A stretch of 64,000 nucleotides of DNA from Bacteroidota bacterium (GTDB lineage Bacteria; Bacteroidota; Bacteroidia; Bacteroidales; JAAUTT01): positions 70,565 through 134,564 of the forward strand of contig JAEYWD010000100.1 in NCBI GenBank assembly GCA_023429135.1, read 5' to 3'. This document shows, piece by piece, positions 27,127 to 37,764 of the stretch (positions within the stretch are counted from its first letter, which is position 1; every line of letters starts with the position of its first letter). The notes under the pieces were generated by a model. It made no database searches. It worked only from the letters and a program-made list of their open reading frames with translations, and had not been told where the DNA came from. The position numbers and the translations under genes were made by a program.

Positions 27127-28086
27127 ATGAAAACTGTTTATTTAATTCTATCAGGGCTGTTTATTTTTTCAATGATTTGTCGGGCTGGTTCGGAAGACTC
27201 CACTAAATTTAATTCGGTTATAACAGGTTTTGATTATTCAAGTAACACATCTTCTTTTGGACGTTTTAGCTCGGTTATCCGACAGCCTTCCTATTCGGCT
27301 TACTCATCTTTTTATTCCCAATATGGGTTTAACCTGGGATTTTCAGGCATTGCCATCGACAACACTGATTCGACTGCTACTAAATTTACCCAACAATATA
27401 ATTTATCAGCGGGTTATGATCTGGACTTTGGCAAGTATTTTTCCCTTTCAGTGCTATACACCCATTTTTTTTATAGTAGAAATTCATTTTCCCTCAATTC
27501 CATATATAAAGATGAGCTTTCGACAGGTCTAAACTTAAATTGGGGTAAGTTTTACACTAATGCTAGTCTTTATTATATGTGGGGAGACAGAAATGAAATT
27601 ATGAACTCTGTAAATGCAGGAGTCAATTTTGACATTAAGGATGCTTTCATTAAAGGACACTCCATTAGTATTTCACCTGACTTGAGCGCGATGTGGTCAA
27701 ACCAGGATTATTATAATCAATATGCTTTTAGAACATATTGGTACTTATATTATTATGCTCAGAAATTGCCCGCTCTCATGATACAGAAATTATACGACAA
27801 CCCGGAACAATATCCTAAATTGTGGAATTTTCTAAATAATCGCCCAAGAAAATTAAAAGAGTTTTCGCAACTTGATAAAGATCTGTTAATATCGGAGTTA
27901 TTCAAAGTACAAAGTAAATATAACCTGTCATCGTTCAGTTTCTCATTACCAGTATATTATAATATGGGTAATTTTTCGGTCAGCTTTACTTATTCCGCTA
28001 CCCTGCCATTGAATGTGCCTGAATATTTGGATAACTCACCATTTCATAGCTTTTCGGCAGGTCTGATGTATAGTTTCGCTCTATAA
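27127..28086 (+). CDS. Putative outer-membrane beta-barrel protein
   Basis: Exported protein of 319 residues with a signal peptide (about 1-20). The mature part is rich in Ser, Tyr, Phe and Asn with alternating hydrophobic strands (FGKYFSLSVLYTHFFYS, FYTNASLYYMWGD) and ends in Leu after SAGLMYSFA, typical of outer-membrane barrels. A helical, charged insertion lies at about 215-265. ATG at 27127 was preferred to the GTG two codons earlier. No family is recognised. It is immediately convergent with the TPR gene, with no bases between stops. Confidence 0.6.
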   Translation: MKTVYLILSGLFIFSMICRAGSEDSTKFNSVITGFDYSSNTSSFGRFSSVIRQPSYSAYSSFYSQYGFNLGFSGIAIDNTDSTATKFTQQYNLSAGYDLDFGKYFSLSVLYTHFFYSRNSFSLNSIYKDELSTGLNLNWGKFYTNASLYYMWGDRNEIMNSVNAGVNFDIKDAFIKGHSISISPDLSAMWSNQDYYNQYAFRTYWYLYYYAQKLPALMIQKLYDNPEQYPKLWNFLNNRPRKLKEFSQLDKDLLISELFKVQSKYNLSSFSFSLPVYYNMGNFSVSFTYSATLPLNVPEYLDNSPFHSFSAGLMYSFAL

Positions 28087-28800
28087 TCAGGGACAGATTT
28101 CTTTTATATACTCTTTAGCATCAGCATCGCCCATGCTTTCGGCTTTCTTTAAATCAGAACACCCTTCCTCAATCATGTCGAGGTTAATCTTTGTAATTGC
28201 TCTGTTGAAATAATAGCTTGAGTTGTTGTTATTCAATTCAATTGCTTTATTATAATCTTCCAGAGCTTTCTTAAAATCTTCCTTGTAAAAGTACGCATTT
28301 GCCCTATCGTAAAATCCGTCCGCATTATCCGGATTTAATTTCAATCCTTGATTAAAATCTCTGATAGCATCATCATATTTTTCCAGCTTAAAATGGGCAT
28401 TAGCCCTGTCGAAATAACAATCAAAATACAACGAATCCATTTTAAGAGCGCTGGTAAAATCGTTAATAGCCTTCTGAAATTCGTCTATTTCATAATATGT
28501 GTTTCCCCTGTTAAAATAGGCATGTATAAAGTCCTTATTACGATTTATGCAATTGCTGTAATCGTCAATAGCACCTTTATAATCTTCAAGTTCAAAACGC
28601 GCATTGGCTCTGTAAAAGTAAGACATAGCATTGTCGGGATCGAGCTTTATAGCTTGTGTAAAATCTTCGACAGCTTCCTTGTATTTTTGCTCTTCCTGTT
28701 TTTTGTTACCGCTGGTTAAAAAATCGGATGCCAATTGCTGACTGTAGGCATTGCAAACAATAAGGACTGGCAATATGAAGGAAAAAAACTTTTTATACAT
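28087..28800 (-). CDS. Exported TPR-repeat protein
   Basis: Protein of 237 residues with a signal peptide (about 1-20) and about six tetratricopeptide repeats from residue 25 to 225, each close to 34 residues with the pattern NAMSYFYRANARFELEDYKGAIDDY and DPDNA turns. TPR solenoids mediate protein contacts, here probably in the periplasm or at a membrane surface. It follows a 112-residue basic protein by 35 bases. No partner is identifiable. Confidence 0.85.
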   Translation of the reverse strand: MYKKFFSFILPVLIVCNAYSQQLASDFLTSGNKKQEEQKYKEAVEDFTQAIKLDPDNAMSYFYRANARFELEDYKGAIDDYSNCINRNKDFIHAYFNRGNTYYEIDEFQKAINDFTSALKMDSLYFDCYFDRANAHFKLEKYDDAIRDFNQGLKLNPDNADGFYDRANAYFYKEDFKKALEDYNKAIELNNNNSSYYFNRAITKINLDMIEEGCSDLKKAESMGDADAKEYIKEICP

Positions 28801-28835
28801 ATTATATATGGTATCGTTTTTTACAATGAAGTAAT

Positions 28836-29174
28836 CTATTTACGTAAACTTTGTCTTCTTTGCATCATTAATTTACGACGCTGAATAGTCTCCGACCTGC
28901 GAACTTTATCATTCTTCAGTATCATCATACGTTTTTGCCGTATTTGTTGCATTCTTTGTATTGCAGCTTGCTTCCGTTGTTTATCAATACGTTTCAAAGT
29001 ATTATCACGCACAACAACCTTCTCTTCGCGACTGTTAGGTTTGATAATAAATTTTACTTTCTCTTGTCCATTTATATTGCCACTTTCTGGAGTCTGAGCC
29101 TGAACAGAAAAAATTGCAAAGAGAAATGAACTGGGAATTATCAGTCCTCTCAATATCTTATTAAAAGATTCCAT
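28836..29174 (-). CDS. Small exported Lys/Arg-rich protein
   Basis: A 112-residue protein with an N-terminal signal peptide (about 1-26, ending SVQA) and a strongly basic, Met/Gln-rich mature part that reads as one long helix: RKQAAIQRMQQIRQKRMMI. No family is recognised. It could bind acidic polymers or another envelope protein. Likely co-transcribed with the TPR gene downstream. Confidence 0.6.
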   Translation of the reverse strand: MESFNKILRGLIIPSSFLFAIFSVQAQTPESGNINGQEKVKFIIKPNSREEKVVVRDNTLKRIDKQRKQAAIQRMQQIRQKRMMILKNDKVRRSETIQRRKLMMQRRQSLRK

Positions 29175-29380
29175 AATTATTATTTTAGTCCTTTGACTCT
29201 AAAAAAGTACAAAGGTTTAATGCAAAGTAAAAAAATATACCCGTTCTACAATTGTGAGCCGAGGTTTTTGTGGCCAACATTGCTAACAAATTATAATTTC
29301 AGGTAAAGTGCTAATTTAATATCTTTTGACAATAATTATTCACAAAAAATATTTCCATTCTTTATTGATATGGAATTTTC

Positions 29381-29388
29381 TAACTTTG
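29381..29388 (+). promoter_or_regulatory. -7 box of purL
   Basis: TAACTTTG, a perfect TAnnTTTG match, 28 bases ahead of the purL start. No good -33 TTTG at the right distance. Confidence 0.4.
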
Positions 29389-29416
29389 CAGCGCACTTCA
29401 AAATATTATAATAGCG

Positions 29417-32400
29417 ATGATTATCTTTTTCGAGGGACAAGACAAACAAATATTTGCAGTTCAATCAAACACCCCCTTTTACGACGAATCAATTTCCAAA
29501 CTGGAATGGCTTTTTGGTGAAGCTACTCCAATAAAAAAAGAAATACTAAACGGTTTTTTTGTGGGACCGCGTAAAGAAATGATAACCCCCTGGAGTACCA
29601 ATGCTGTTGAAATAACTCAAAACATGGGCATCACTGGAATCATCAGAATTGAAGAGTTCTTTCCGGTTGCTGATAGATCAGCGAAATTTGATCCAATGCT
29701 CCAGCGCTTCTACGAAAATCTGGATCAGGAGATTTTCACCATAAAAAGGCAACCGGAGCCTATTTTATATATTGACGATATTGCCAGCTACAACGCCAAA
29801 GAAGGTCTCGCGTTGAGCCCTGAAGAAATTGACTATCTTAATAATTTAAGCAACAGGATTGGCCGTAAGCTTACCGACAGTGAAATTTTCGGGTTCTCGC
29901 AGGTAAATTCCGAGCATTGCCGGCATAAAATATTCAACGGAACATTTATTGTCGATGGCGAAGAAAAACCATCTACCTTGTTTCAGTTAATTAAAAAAAC
30001 ATCCAAAGAAAATCCCAATACCATTGTTTCGGCATACCGCGACAACTGTGCATTTTTGGAAGGACCCGAAGTTGGTATTTTCGCACCCGAAACACAGGAT
30101 AAACCCGACTTCTTCGCTATGAAAGAAGCCAAAACGGTTTTATCCCTTAAAGCTGAGACTCATAACTTTCCTACTACCGTTGAACCGTTCAATGGTGCTG
30201 CAACTGGTACGGGTGGCGAAATCCGCGACCGCATTGCCGGTGGTAAAGGAGCTTTCCCCATTGCAGGAACAGCAGTTTATATGACCTCATACCCTCGTTT
30301 GGAAGGCAGACGTTTCTGGGAAAGAAAATTAGCCCAACGGAAATGGTTGTACCAAACACCCGAAGAAATTCTTATCAAGGCATCGAACGGCGCCAGCGAT
30401 TTTGGTAATAAATTCGGTCAACCACTTATCTGCGGAAGCGTTCTGACTTTTGAATATGCCGGGAAAAATAAAAGTTATGGCTACGATAAAGTAATTATGC
30501 AAGCCGGTGGCATTGGCTTTGGCAAATTATCCGACAGCAACAAAGATGTTCCGGAAAAGGGCGATAAAATTGTTTTGCTCGGAGGAGATAACTACCGGAT
30601 CGGAATGGGCGGAGGCGCGGTATCATCAGTGGCCACCGGCGAATTTACCAATGCAATAGAACTAAACGCCGTTCAACGTTCTAACCCCGAGATGCAGAAA
30701 CGTGTTTCCAATGCCATTCGTGCTTTGAGCGAATCGGATATTAACCCGGTTGTCTCCATCCACGACCATGGGGCAGGCGGACATTTGAACTGTCTTTCGG
30801 AACTGGTTGAAGCAACCGGCGGTGTTGTTCATGTCGACAAGCTTCCTGTTGGCGATCCAACCCTTTCAGCCAAAGAAATTGTTGGTAACGAATCGCAGGA
30901 GCGTATGGGCCTTGTGTTAAAAGATAAAGACATTCCTGCTCTTGAGCGCATCGCCGAACGCGAAAGAGCGCCCATGTACGTAATTGGCGAAGTTTCGGGC
31001 GATAAGCAATTTACTTTCCACGACCGGAAAAACGATACCAAACCTATCGACCTCCAATTGGAAGACATGTTTGGTAACCCACCTAAGACCATCATGCACG
31101 ACAAAACTGTGGATAACAAATATCCAGCTTTGCAATACGATAGCAGCAAAATTGCCGAATATCTCGAAAATGTTCTTCAACTGGAAGCCGTGGCCTGTAA
31201 AGATTGGTTAACAAATAAAGTTGACCGCTCGGTAACTGGTCGCATCGCTTTGCAGCAGTCGGCAGGCACCATTCAGCTTCCTCTGAATAATCTTGCTGTA
31301 ATTGCCCTGGAATATTCCGGGCCTGAAGGGATGGCAACATCATTGGGCCATGCTCCCGTTGCTGGTTTGATTGATTCGGCAGCAGGATCCCGCCTCGCAA
31401 TTGCCGAGGCATTGACTAATATTGTTTGGGCTCCTTTAAAAAACGAAATAAAAGGAATTTCCTTAAGCGCTAACTGGATGTGGCCATGCCGCAACGAAGG
31501 CGAAGATGCCCGTTTATACAATGCTGTTGAAGCTGCCAGCAAATTTGCCATTGAACTTGGAATCAACATCCCTACAGGAAAGGATTCGTTGTCGATGACC
31601 CAGAAATATCCGAACGGAGATGTTGTTCTATCTCCGGGAACGGTTATTATCTCGGCAGCTTCCGAAGTAACGGATATTAAAAAGTGTATTTCACCTGTCG
31701 TTAAAAAGAATAATGAAAGTACATTATATTATATAGATTTCTCAAAATCACCATTCAACCTTGGCGGTAGTGCTTTTGCCCAGATGTTGAATGAAATCGG
31801 AGAAACAGCGCCGGATGTAACAAACTCTGATTATTTCACAAAAGCTTTCAATACTGTTCAGAAATTGGTTGCAGATGGAATGATACTTGCGGGTCACGAT
31901 ATATCCTCTGGTGGCTTAATAACTTCCCTCCTCGAGATGAACTTCGGAAATAACTGGTCGGGAATGGATATTGACTTATCTGTTTTCCCTGAGACCGATG
32001 AAGTTAAAGTTCTTTTCTCCGAAAAGCCTGCCATCATTATTCAGGTAGCAAATGCTACTGAAGTAGAGCAAGTGCTTAAATCAACCGGAATAGAATTCTT
32101 CAGAATTGGTACGGTTACAGCCGAGCGCCAATTGAAGTTTAAAACAAGAGAAACTGCAATTTCATTTGACATCAATAAATACCGGGATACCTGGTTTAGA
32201 ACCTCCTACCTGCTCGATCGTAATCAATGTGGCGATAAGCTTGCATTGGAACGATTCAGTAATTACAAAAACCAGGAATTGCAATATAACTTTCCTGCTA
32301 ATTTTTCAGGCAAATTCTCGCAACTGGGAATTTCACCCGAACGGAAAGAAAAATCGGGCGTTAAAGCTGCCATCATCCGCGAGAAAGGCGTAAATGGCGA

Positions 32401-33115
32401 TCGTGAAATGGCTTATGCCATGTATCTGGCCGGAATGGATGTAAAAGATGTTCACATGACAGATCTGATTTCGGGAAGAGAAACTCTTGAAGATATCAAT
32501 ATGATTGTTTTTGTGGGTGGATTTTCAAATTCCGATGTTTTAGGATCGGCAAAAGGATGGGCTGGTGCATTCCTGTACAATCCAAAAGCAAAACAAGCTC
32601 TGGAAAACTTTTATAAACGCGAGGACACATTAAGTCTTGGCGTGTGCAATGGTTGTCAGGTAATGGTAGAATTGGAGCTGCTCACTCCCGATCACGAGAA
32701 AAAACCTAAAATGAGGCATAATTCATCACACAAATTCGAATCGATATTCCTGAACGTGGATGTGCCACAAAATAACTCTGTTATGCTGAAATCCTTATCA
32801 GGTTCCCGGTTGGGAATTTGGGTAGCGCATGGAGAAGGCAGGTTTGACTTACCTTATGAAGAAAGGAAATACAATGTTGCCTTAAAATATTCATACGAAG
32901 CATATCCTGGGAATCCCAATGGTTCGGATTATAACGTTGCTGGAATTTGTTCTGCCGACGGTCGTCATTTAGTAATGATGCCTCATCTGGAGCGTTCACT
33001 TTTCACCTGGAACTGGGCAAACTATCCCGAAAACCGTAAATCAGACGAAGTTAGCCCCTGGATTGAAGCTTTTATCAATGCAAAAAACTGGATTAAAAGT
33101 AAAATAAAGAAATAG
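29417..33115 (+). CDS. purL: Phosphoribosylformylglycinamidine synthase, one-piece form
   Basis: Fourth step of purine synthesis: FGAR + glutamine + ATP to FGAM. The 1232-residue chain is the large single-chain type: an N-terminal PurS-like and linker part, two AIRS-type ATP-binding halves (SEHCRHKIFNG and LKAETHNFPTTVEPFNGAATGTGGEIRD in the first), and a class I glutamine amidotransferase at the C-terminus (about 960-1232) with C1077 (GVCNGCQVM), H1190 and E1192 (PHLERS). Stands alone as its own transcription unit. The first ATG of the frame fits the family's N-terminus. Confidence 0.96.
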   Translation: MIIFFEGQDKQIFAVQSNTPFYDESISKLEWLFGEATPIKKEILNGFFVGPRKEMITPWSTNAVEITQNMGITGIIRIEEFFPVADRSAKFDPMLQRFYENLDQEIFTIKRQPEPILYIDDIASYNAKEGLALSPEEIDYLNNLSNRIGRKLTDSEIFGFSQVNSEHCRHKIFNGTFIVDGEEKPSTLFQLIKKTSKENPNTIVSAYRDNCAFLEGPEVGIFAPETQDKPDFFAMKEAKTVLSLKAETHNFPTTVEPFNGAATGTGGEIRDRIAGGKGAFPIAGTAVYMTSYPRLEGRRFWERKLAQRKWLYQTPEEILIKASNGASDFGNKFGQPLICGSVLTFEYAGKNKSYGYDKVIMQAGGIGFGKLSDSNKDVPEKGDKIVLLGGDNYRIGMGGGAVSSVATGEFTNAIELNAVQRSNPEMQKRVSNAIRALSESDINPVVSIHDHGAGGHLNCLSELVEATGGVVHVDKLPVGDPTLSAKEIVGNESQERMGLVLKDKDIPALERIAERERAPMYVIGEVSGDKQFTFHDRKNDTKPIDLQLEDMFGNPPKTIMHDKTVDNKYPALQYDSSKIAEYLENVLQLEAVACKDWLTNKVDRSVTGRIALQQSAGTIQLPLNNLAVIALEYSGPEGMATSLGHAPVAGLIDSAAGSRLAIAEALTNIVWAPLKNEIKGISLSANWMWPCRNEGEDARLYNAVEAASKFAIELGINIPTGKDSLSMTQKYPNGDVVLSPGTVIISAASEVTDIKKCISPVVKKNNESTLYYIDFSKSPFNLGGSAFAQMLNEIGETAPDVTNSDYFTKAFNTVQKLVADGMILAGHDISSGGLITSLLEMNFGNNWSGMDIDLSVFPETDEVKVLFSEKPAIIIQVANATEVEQVLKSTGIEFFRIGTVTAERQLKFKTRETAISFDINKYRDTWFRTSYLLDRNQCGDKLALERFSNYKNQELQYNFPANFSGKFSQLGISPERKEKSGVKAAIIREKGVNGDREMAYAMYLAGMDVKDVHMTDLISGRETLEDINMIVFVGGFSNSDVLGSAKGWAGAFLYNPKAKQALENFYKREDTLSLGVCNGCQVMVELELLTPDHEKKPKMRHNSSHKFESIFLNVDVPQNNSVMLKSLSGSRLGIWVAHGEGRFDLPYEERKYNVALKYSYEAYPGNPNGSDYNVAGICSADGRHLVMMPHLERSLFTWNWANYPENRKSDEVSPWIEAFINAKNWIKSKIKK

Positions 33116-33476
33116 CTAAAATTAAAAACCCGGAGCGATTTCTCGTTCCGGGTTTAACCCTTCAATCTGCATTGTTAAATTACTGTTGCAAGTCACGAAA
33201 CCAACCACCCAATCAATCTCACTTTCCCGTAACCTGCGAAGCCTCCTCAACCAACCAAACAACCATGCTTCTTTAACAGTAACTTAAAATGCAATACCTC
33301 CAAAAAATATTAACCCTTTAAATTATATGCTTAATACACTTCAAAAGTAACATTATAAGGATGCTGTTACAATAGAAAAAAAATGATATATCTTTCTGAA
33401 GAAGGGGATATTAATCATCAGGAAACGGTGATCTTCGTCACCAATCATGATACACTCTTTTACTAAAAGATTGATA
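33116..33476. other. Intergenic region with terminator-like hairpin and G-poor stretch
   Basis: Between the convergent purL and S9 peptidase genes. It holds a 12-bp hairpin at 33126-33155, and from about 33190 to 33275 a stretch almost free of G on the + strand, made of CAACCAAC-like units, flanked by TTACTGTT (33180-33187) and AACAGTAA (33275-33282). No reading frame of note. Confidence 0.5.
33124..33155. terminator. Hairpin terminator between purL and the S9 peptidase gene
   Basis: Stem AAACCCGGA/TCCGGGTTT, extended to 12 bp with one wobble, 6-base loop. The T-rich tail is on the minus strand (TTTTTAATTTT), so it best fits termination of the S9 peptidase transcript, though it may also stop purL messages. 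Confidence 0.6.
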
Positions 33477-35642
33477 TTAAAGATTATTCAGGATAAAGTT
33501 TGTCATTTTGGTATATAGCTGAAGTCGGGTATTCCCTCCATAAATTCCATGGTTTTTGTCAGGATAAATCATCATTTCGAACTGCTTATTTGCCTGAATA
33601 AGTTTTTCAGTAAAATCCATTGTATTCTGGACATGAACATTGTCATCACCTGAGCCATGGATTAGCAAAAACTTCCCCTGAAGATCTTTTGCATAATTGG
33701 TTGGTGAATTGTCGTCATATCCTGAAGGATTTTCCTGAGGAGTACGCATAAACCTTTCTGTATAAACATTATCATAATAACGCCAGTTGGTAACAGGAGC
33801 AACTGCAATTCCTAATTTAAACAAACCCTGTCCACGTGTCATACAAAGAGACGACATGTACCCTCCATAACTCCATCCAAAAATTCCTATTCTGCTTTTA
33901 TCAATGTAACTCAAGCCACCCAGATATTTTGCAGCAGCTATCTGATCCTGAGTTTCAAGTTTACCAAGCTGCATGTAGGTCGATTTTCTGAAAGCCTCTC
34001 CCCTGTTATCTGTACCTCTGTTGTCAACACAGGCAACAATATAACCCTTTTGTGCCAGCAAATGAAACCAGGGAACTGAATGATCCCATTCATCGGTAAC
34101 TTCCTGAGACTCCGGTCCGCCATAAACAAACATAAACAATGGATATTTTTTTGTGACGTCGAAGTTTGCAGGCTTAATGGTGTAGCCCATTAAAGTAATA
34201 CCTTCCGGATTTTTAAACTCAAAAAACTCTTTCTTCCCAAAATTAAATTCGATTGTATTTTTTGCCAAAACAACATTTGGTTCCAGTATGCGCACTACTT
34301 TACCTCTTGTATTGAAGAGGGAAACAATGGGTGGAGTATTGGCGTTTGACCAAGTATTAATAAAATAGGTAAAAGTACTGTTAAATTCAGCCTTATTGGT
34401 TCCTGCCTGAGGTGTTAAAAGTTGCTTACCGGTTCCATCCAGCTTAACTGAATATATCGCTTTTTGAAGGGGCGATGGTTCGGAACTCGAATAAAATATG
34501 GTCTTTGAAGATGCATTATAACCGAAATAATTATTTACATCATAATTACCACTTGTGAGCTGCTTTAACATTGTTCCGGCCATATTATACAGGTACAAAT
34601 GATTATATCCGTCTCTTTCGGAACTTATAACAAAGTGTTGTTTATCAGGCAAAAAGTTAATATAGGTATCGTTAACCTCAGAGATATAATATTTATTACT
34701 CTCCGAAAACAAAACACTTGAAACACCGGTAACTGCATCACAAACTAAAATGTCGACCTTATTCTGAAGACGGTTTAACCGGATTACAGCCAGTTTGGAA
34801 GGATCCTGTGTCCATTTTATGCGCGGAATATACTGGTTTGTTTCCTTTCCAACATCTGCCAGCACAGTTTGCCTGGTTTGGAGATTATATAAATGAACTG
34901 ATACAACGGAATTGTTCTCTCCGGCTTTTGGATATTTATACTCGTAAATTGTAGGGTATAAATTATCGTAATAAGTCAAACCATAGGTTTTAACTTTTCT
35001 CTCGTCAAATTTCATATAGGCTATTCTACTACCATCGGGCGACCAGACAAAAGCTTTGTTAAAACCAAATTCCTCTTCATAAACCCAATCGGGAGCCCCA
35101 TTGATAATCTCATTTTTTTTGCCATCGAATGTTATCTGGGTTGTTTCGCTTGTAAGTAAGTTTTTAACGAACAGATTATTATCCTGAAAAAAGGCAACAT
35201 TTTTTCCATCAGGCGAAAAATCGGCAAGTTGTTGCTGACCTTTTTCCGAAAGAGGTTTTGCATGATCTGTTTTCAGATCGATCACATAAAAGTCGGCTTT
35301 GAAAGAATGCCGGTAAATAGGTTCAATGTTGGTTGAGATAATTATTTTATCCTCAGTCGAGTTAAATGAATAATCGTAAATATATTTGATGCCAAGTTTT
35401 TGCTTTACCAGAGAGACCAAGGTATCGAGAGATTTACCTGTTTTGTAATCCCATTGAACAATTTCACGGTAGTTTTCAAGTGTTGTGTACTTTTCTCCAT
35501 CCTTCATAGAAACAATACTATTGACTGTTTCAACAGTAAAAACACGATTCCCGTAAATATCTTCAAGTTTAATCTCCTTTTGAGCTAAGCCAGCCTGACT
35601 AAAGAAAAAACTTAAAAAAATAAAGATTACTCGCCTTGTCAT
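33477..35642 (-). CDS. S9 family dipeptidyl-peptidase (DPP4-like)
   Basis: Exported serine peptidase of 721 residues with a signal peptide (about 1-20). The N-terminal about 450 residues form an eight-bladed beta-propeller (repeats like SPDGSRIAYMK and SPDGKNVAFFQ); the last about 250 are an alpha/beta hydrolase. The triad is S591 (GWSYGG), D666 or D667 (GSGDDNVH) and H698 (KNHGIYGG). A double-Glu motif (YEEEFG) that anchors the substrate N-terminus in DPP4 is visible at about 190. It probably trims X-Pro dipeptides from peptides in the periplasm. Confidence 0.92.
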   Translation of the reverse strand: MTRRVIFIFLSFFFSQAGLAQKEIKLEDIYGNRVFTVETVNSIVSMKDGEKYTTLENYREIVQWDYKTGKSLDTLVSLVKQKLGIKYIYDYSFNSTEDKIIISTNIEPIYRHSFKADFYVIDLKTDHAKPLSEKGQQQLADFSPDGKNVAFFQDNNLFVKNLLTSETTQITFDGKKNEIINGAPDWVYEEEFGFNKAFVWSPDGSRIAYMKFDERKVKTYGLTYYDNLYPTIYEYKYPKAGENNSVVSVHLYNLQTRQTVLADVGKETNQYIPRIKWTQDPSKLAVIRLNRLQNKVDILVCDAVTGVSSVLFSESNKYYISEVNDTYINFLPDKQHFVISSERDGYNHLYLYNMAGTMLKQLTSGNYDVNNYFGYNASSKTIFYSSSEPSPLQKAIYSVKLDGTGKQLLTPQAGTNKAEFNSTFTYFINTWSNANTPPIVSLFNTRGKVVRILEPNVVLAKNTIEFNFGKKEFFEFKNPEGITLMGYTIKPANFDVTKKYPLFMFVYGGPESQEVTDEWDHSVPWFHLLAQKGYIVACVDNRGTDNRGEAFRKSTYMQLGKLETQDQIAAAKYLGGLSYIDKSRIGIFGWSYGGYMSSLCMTRGQGLFKLGIAVAPVTNWRYYDNVYTERFMRTPQENPSGYDDNSPTNYAKDLQGKFLLIHGSGDDNVHVQNTMDFTEKLIQANKQFEMMIYPDKNHGIYGGNTRLQLYTKMTNFILNNL

Positions 35643-35749
35643 AGATTACCATAGTTTATTAGAAGGCTAAGTTTTCAATGCTTTCAATTTATTTATAGCA
35701 TTTTACTCATACCTTAAAAATTAGTGTCTCAAAGTAATGAATAATTCTT

Positions 35750-35757
35750 TATCTTTG
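35750..35757 (+). promoter_or_regulatory. -7 box of the thrS cluster
   Basis: TATCTTTG, a perfect TAnnTTTG match, 27 bases ahead of the chosen thrS ATG. An earlier in-frame ATG (35737) lies upstream of this box and could not be on the transcript. Confidence 0.5.
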
Positions 35758-35784
35758 CATACTTTTTTAAAATATGCCTTTACA

Positions 35785-37728
35785 ATGATAAAGATTACTT
35801 TCCCTGACAAAAACGTGAGGGAATATAATGAAGGAATTACTGGGATGGAGATTGCCAAAAGCATTAGCCATGGCCTCGCAAACGATGTATTAGCTGTTTC
35901 GGTAAACGGAGAAATCTGGGATCTAAGCCGTCCGATTAACTCCGATGCTGAAATAAAATTTCACAAATGGGACGATGCAGAAGGAAAGCACGCTTTCTGG
36001 CATTCATCGGCTCACTTGATGGCAGAGGCGCTGGAAGCAATTTATCCTGGCGTAAAACTTGGTATCGGCCCTTCAATTGAAAATGGTTTTTACTACGATA
36101 TAGACCTTGGCGAGGGACGTTCAATCTCCGATACCGACTTGCCAAAAGTGGAAAGCAAGATGGCCGAACTGGCAAAAACCAAATCGGGCTATCACCGCCG
36201 CGATGTTCCAAAAAGCGAAGCACTGAAATACTTCACCGAAAAAGGTGATCCTTATAAAATTGAACTTATAAACGATCTGGCCGACGGTACCATTTCTTTT
36301 TACACACAGGGAAATTTTACCGATTTATGTCGTGGTCCACATTTGCCCGATACCTCATATATTAAAGCCATCAAACTTTTAAGTATTGCAGGAGCTTACT
36401 GGCGGGGTAACGAAAAAAATAAGCAACTTACCAGGGTTTATGGAATCACTTTCCCTAAACAAAAAATGCTCGACGATTACCTGGTGATGCTCGAACAGGC
36501 CAAATTAAGGGATCACCGGAAAGTTGGAAAAGAACTTGAGTTATTTACATTCTCTCAGAAAGTTGGTCAGGGATTGCCCTTGTGGCTTCCTAAAGGCGCT
36601 AAACTTCGTGAATTACTTGAGAATTTCCTTAAAAAAGTACAGAAAGAATATGGTTATGAGCAGGTAATAACCCCTCATATTGGTCAAAAAGAACTTTATG
36701 TAACCTCGGGACATTACGAAAAATATGGTAAGGACTCGTTTCAGCCTATTCATACACCGCAAGAAGGTGAAGAGTTTTTGCTGAAACCGATGAACTGCCC
36801 GCACCATTGCGAGATATATAAATCGAAACCCCGCTCTTATAAAGATCTGCCGATACGTATGGCCGAATTCGGCACTGTTTATCGTTATGAGCAGAGCGGC
36901 GAATTACATGGTTTAACCAGAGTACGCGGCTTTACCCAAGACGATGCCCACCTTTTCTGCCGTCAGGATCAGATTAAAGAGGAGTTCATCAAAGTAATCG
37001 ATATTATCTTCCGAATATTTAAAGCGCTAGATTTTAAAGATTACATTGCGCAGGTATCCTTACGCGATCCCAGCAATAAAGAAAAATATATTGGTTCGGA
37101 CGAAAATTGGGAGAAAGCAGAACAAGCTATTATTGAAGCTGCTCAGGAAAAAGGATTGAATACAGTTGTTGAGCTGGGCGAAGCAGCCTTCTATGGCCCC
37201 AAGCTTGACTTTATGATAAAAGATGCCATAGGTCGTAAATGGCAGCTCGGAACCATTCAGGTTGATTATAACCTACCCGAACGTTTCGAACTGGAATATA
37301 TGGGAGCCGATAATCAAAAATATCGTCCCGTAATGATTCACCGTGCCCCGTTTGGTTCGATGGAGCGTTTTGTTGCAGTTTTGATAGAACATACTGCAGG
37401 AAAATTTCCACTCTGGTTAACCCCCGATCAGGTGGTTATTATGCCAATCAGCGAAAAATTCAACGATTACGGAAAAAAAGTTTTGAATTTTCTAAATAAT
37501 TCCGATATTCGCACCTTATTAGACGACCGGAACGAAAAGATTGGCAAGAAGATACGCGATAATGAGCTGAAAAAGATACCTTATCTGCTGATTATCGGGG
37601 AGAAAGAAGAGGCCGGGGAACTGGTTTCGGTACGTAAACAAGGCGAAGGTGATAAAGGAAGTATGGGCCTGAATGAATTTGCTGAGTTTATAAAAAATGA
37701 AATTGCAAAACAATTACAAGAAATTTAA
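35785..37728 (+). CDS. thrS: Threonyl-tRNA synthetase
   Basis: Class II aminoacyl-tRNA synthetase of 647 residues. Domains in order: TGS (about 1-62), second editing domain (about 65-240, [12 protein letters not shown]), catalytic core with motif 1-3 signatures ([50 protein letters not shown]), and anticodon-binding domain (about 550-647). ATG at 35785 was chosen because the MIKITFP start is that of the family and because the promoter -7 box lies just ahead. It leads the conserved cluster thrS-infC-rpmI-rplT. Confidence 0.96.
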   Translation: MIKITFPDKNVREYNEGITGMEIAKSISHGLANDVLAVSVNGEIWDLSRPINSDAEIKFHKWDDAEGKHAFWHSSAHLMAEALEAIYPGVKLGIGPSIENGFYYDIDLGEGRSISDTDLPKVESKMAELAKTKSGYHRRDVPKSEALKYFTEKGDPYKIELINDLADGTISFYTQGNFTDLCRGPHLPDTSYIKAIKLLSIAGAYWRGNEKNKQLTRVYGITFPKQKMLDDYLVMLEQAKLRDHRKVGKELELFTFSQKVGQGLPLWLPKGAKLRELLENFLKKVQKEYGYEQVITPHIGQKELYVTSGHYEKYGKDSFQPIHTPQEGEEFLLKPMNCPHHCEIYKSKPRSYKDLPIRMAEFGTVYRYEQSGELHGLTRVRGFTQDDAHLFCRQDQIKEEFIKVIDIIFRIFKALDFKDYIAQVSLRDPSNKEKYIGSDENWEKAEQAIIEAAQEKGLNTVVELGEAAFYGPKLDFMIKDAIGRKWQLGTIQVDYNLPERFELEYMGADNQKYRPVMIHRAPFGSMERFVAVLIEHTAGKFPLWLTPDQVVIMPISEKFNDYGKKVLNFLNNSDIRTLLDDRNEKIGKKIRDNELKKIPYLLIIGEKEEAGELVSVRKQGEGDKGSMGLNEFAEFIKNEIAKQLQEI

Positions 37729-37764
37729 ACATTTAAAATAACAAGAAAAAGACCTGCTTAAAGC

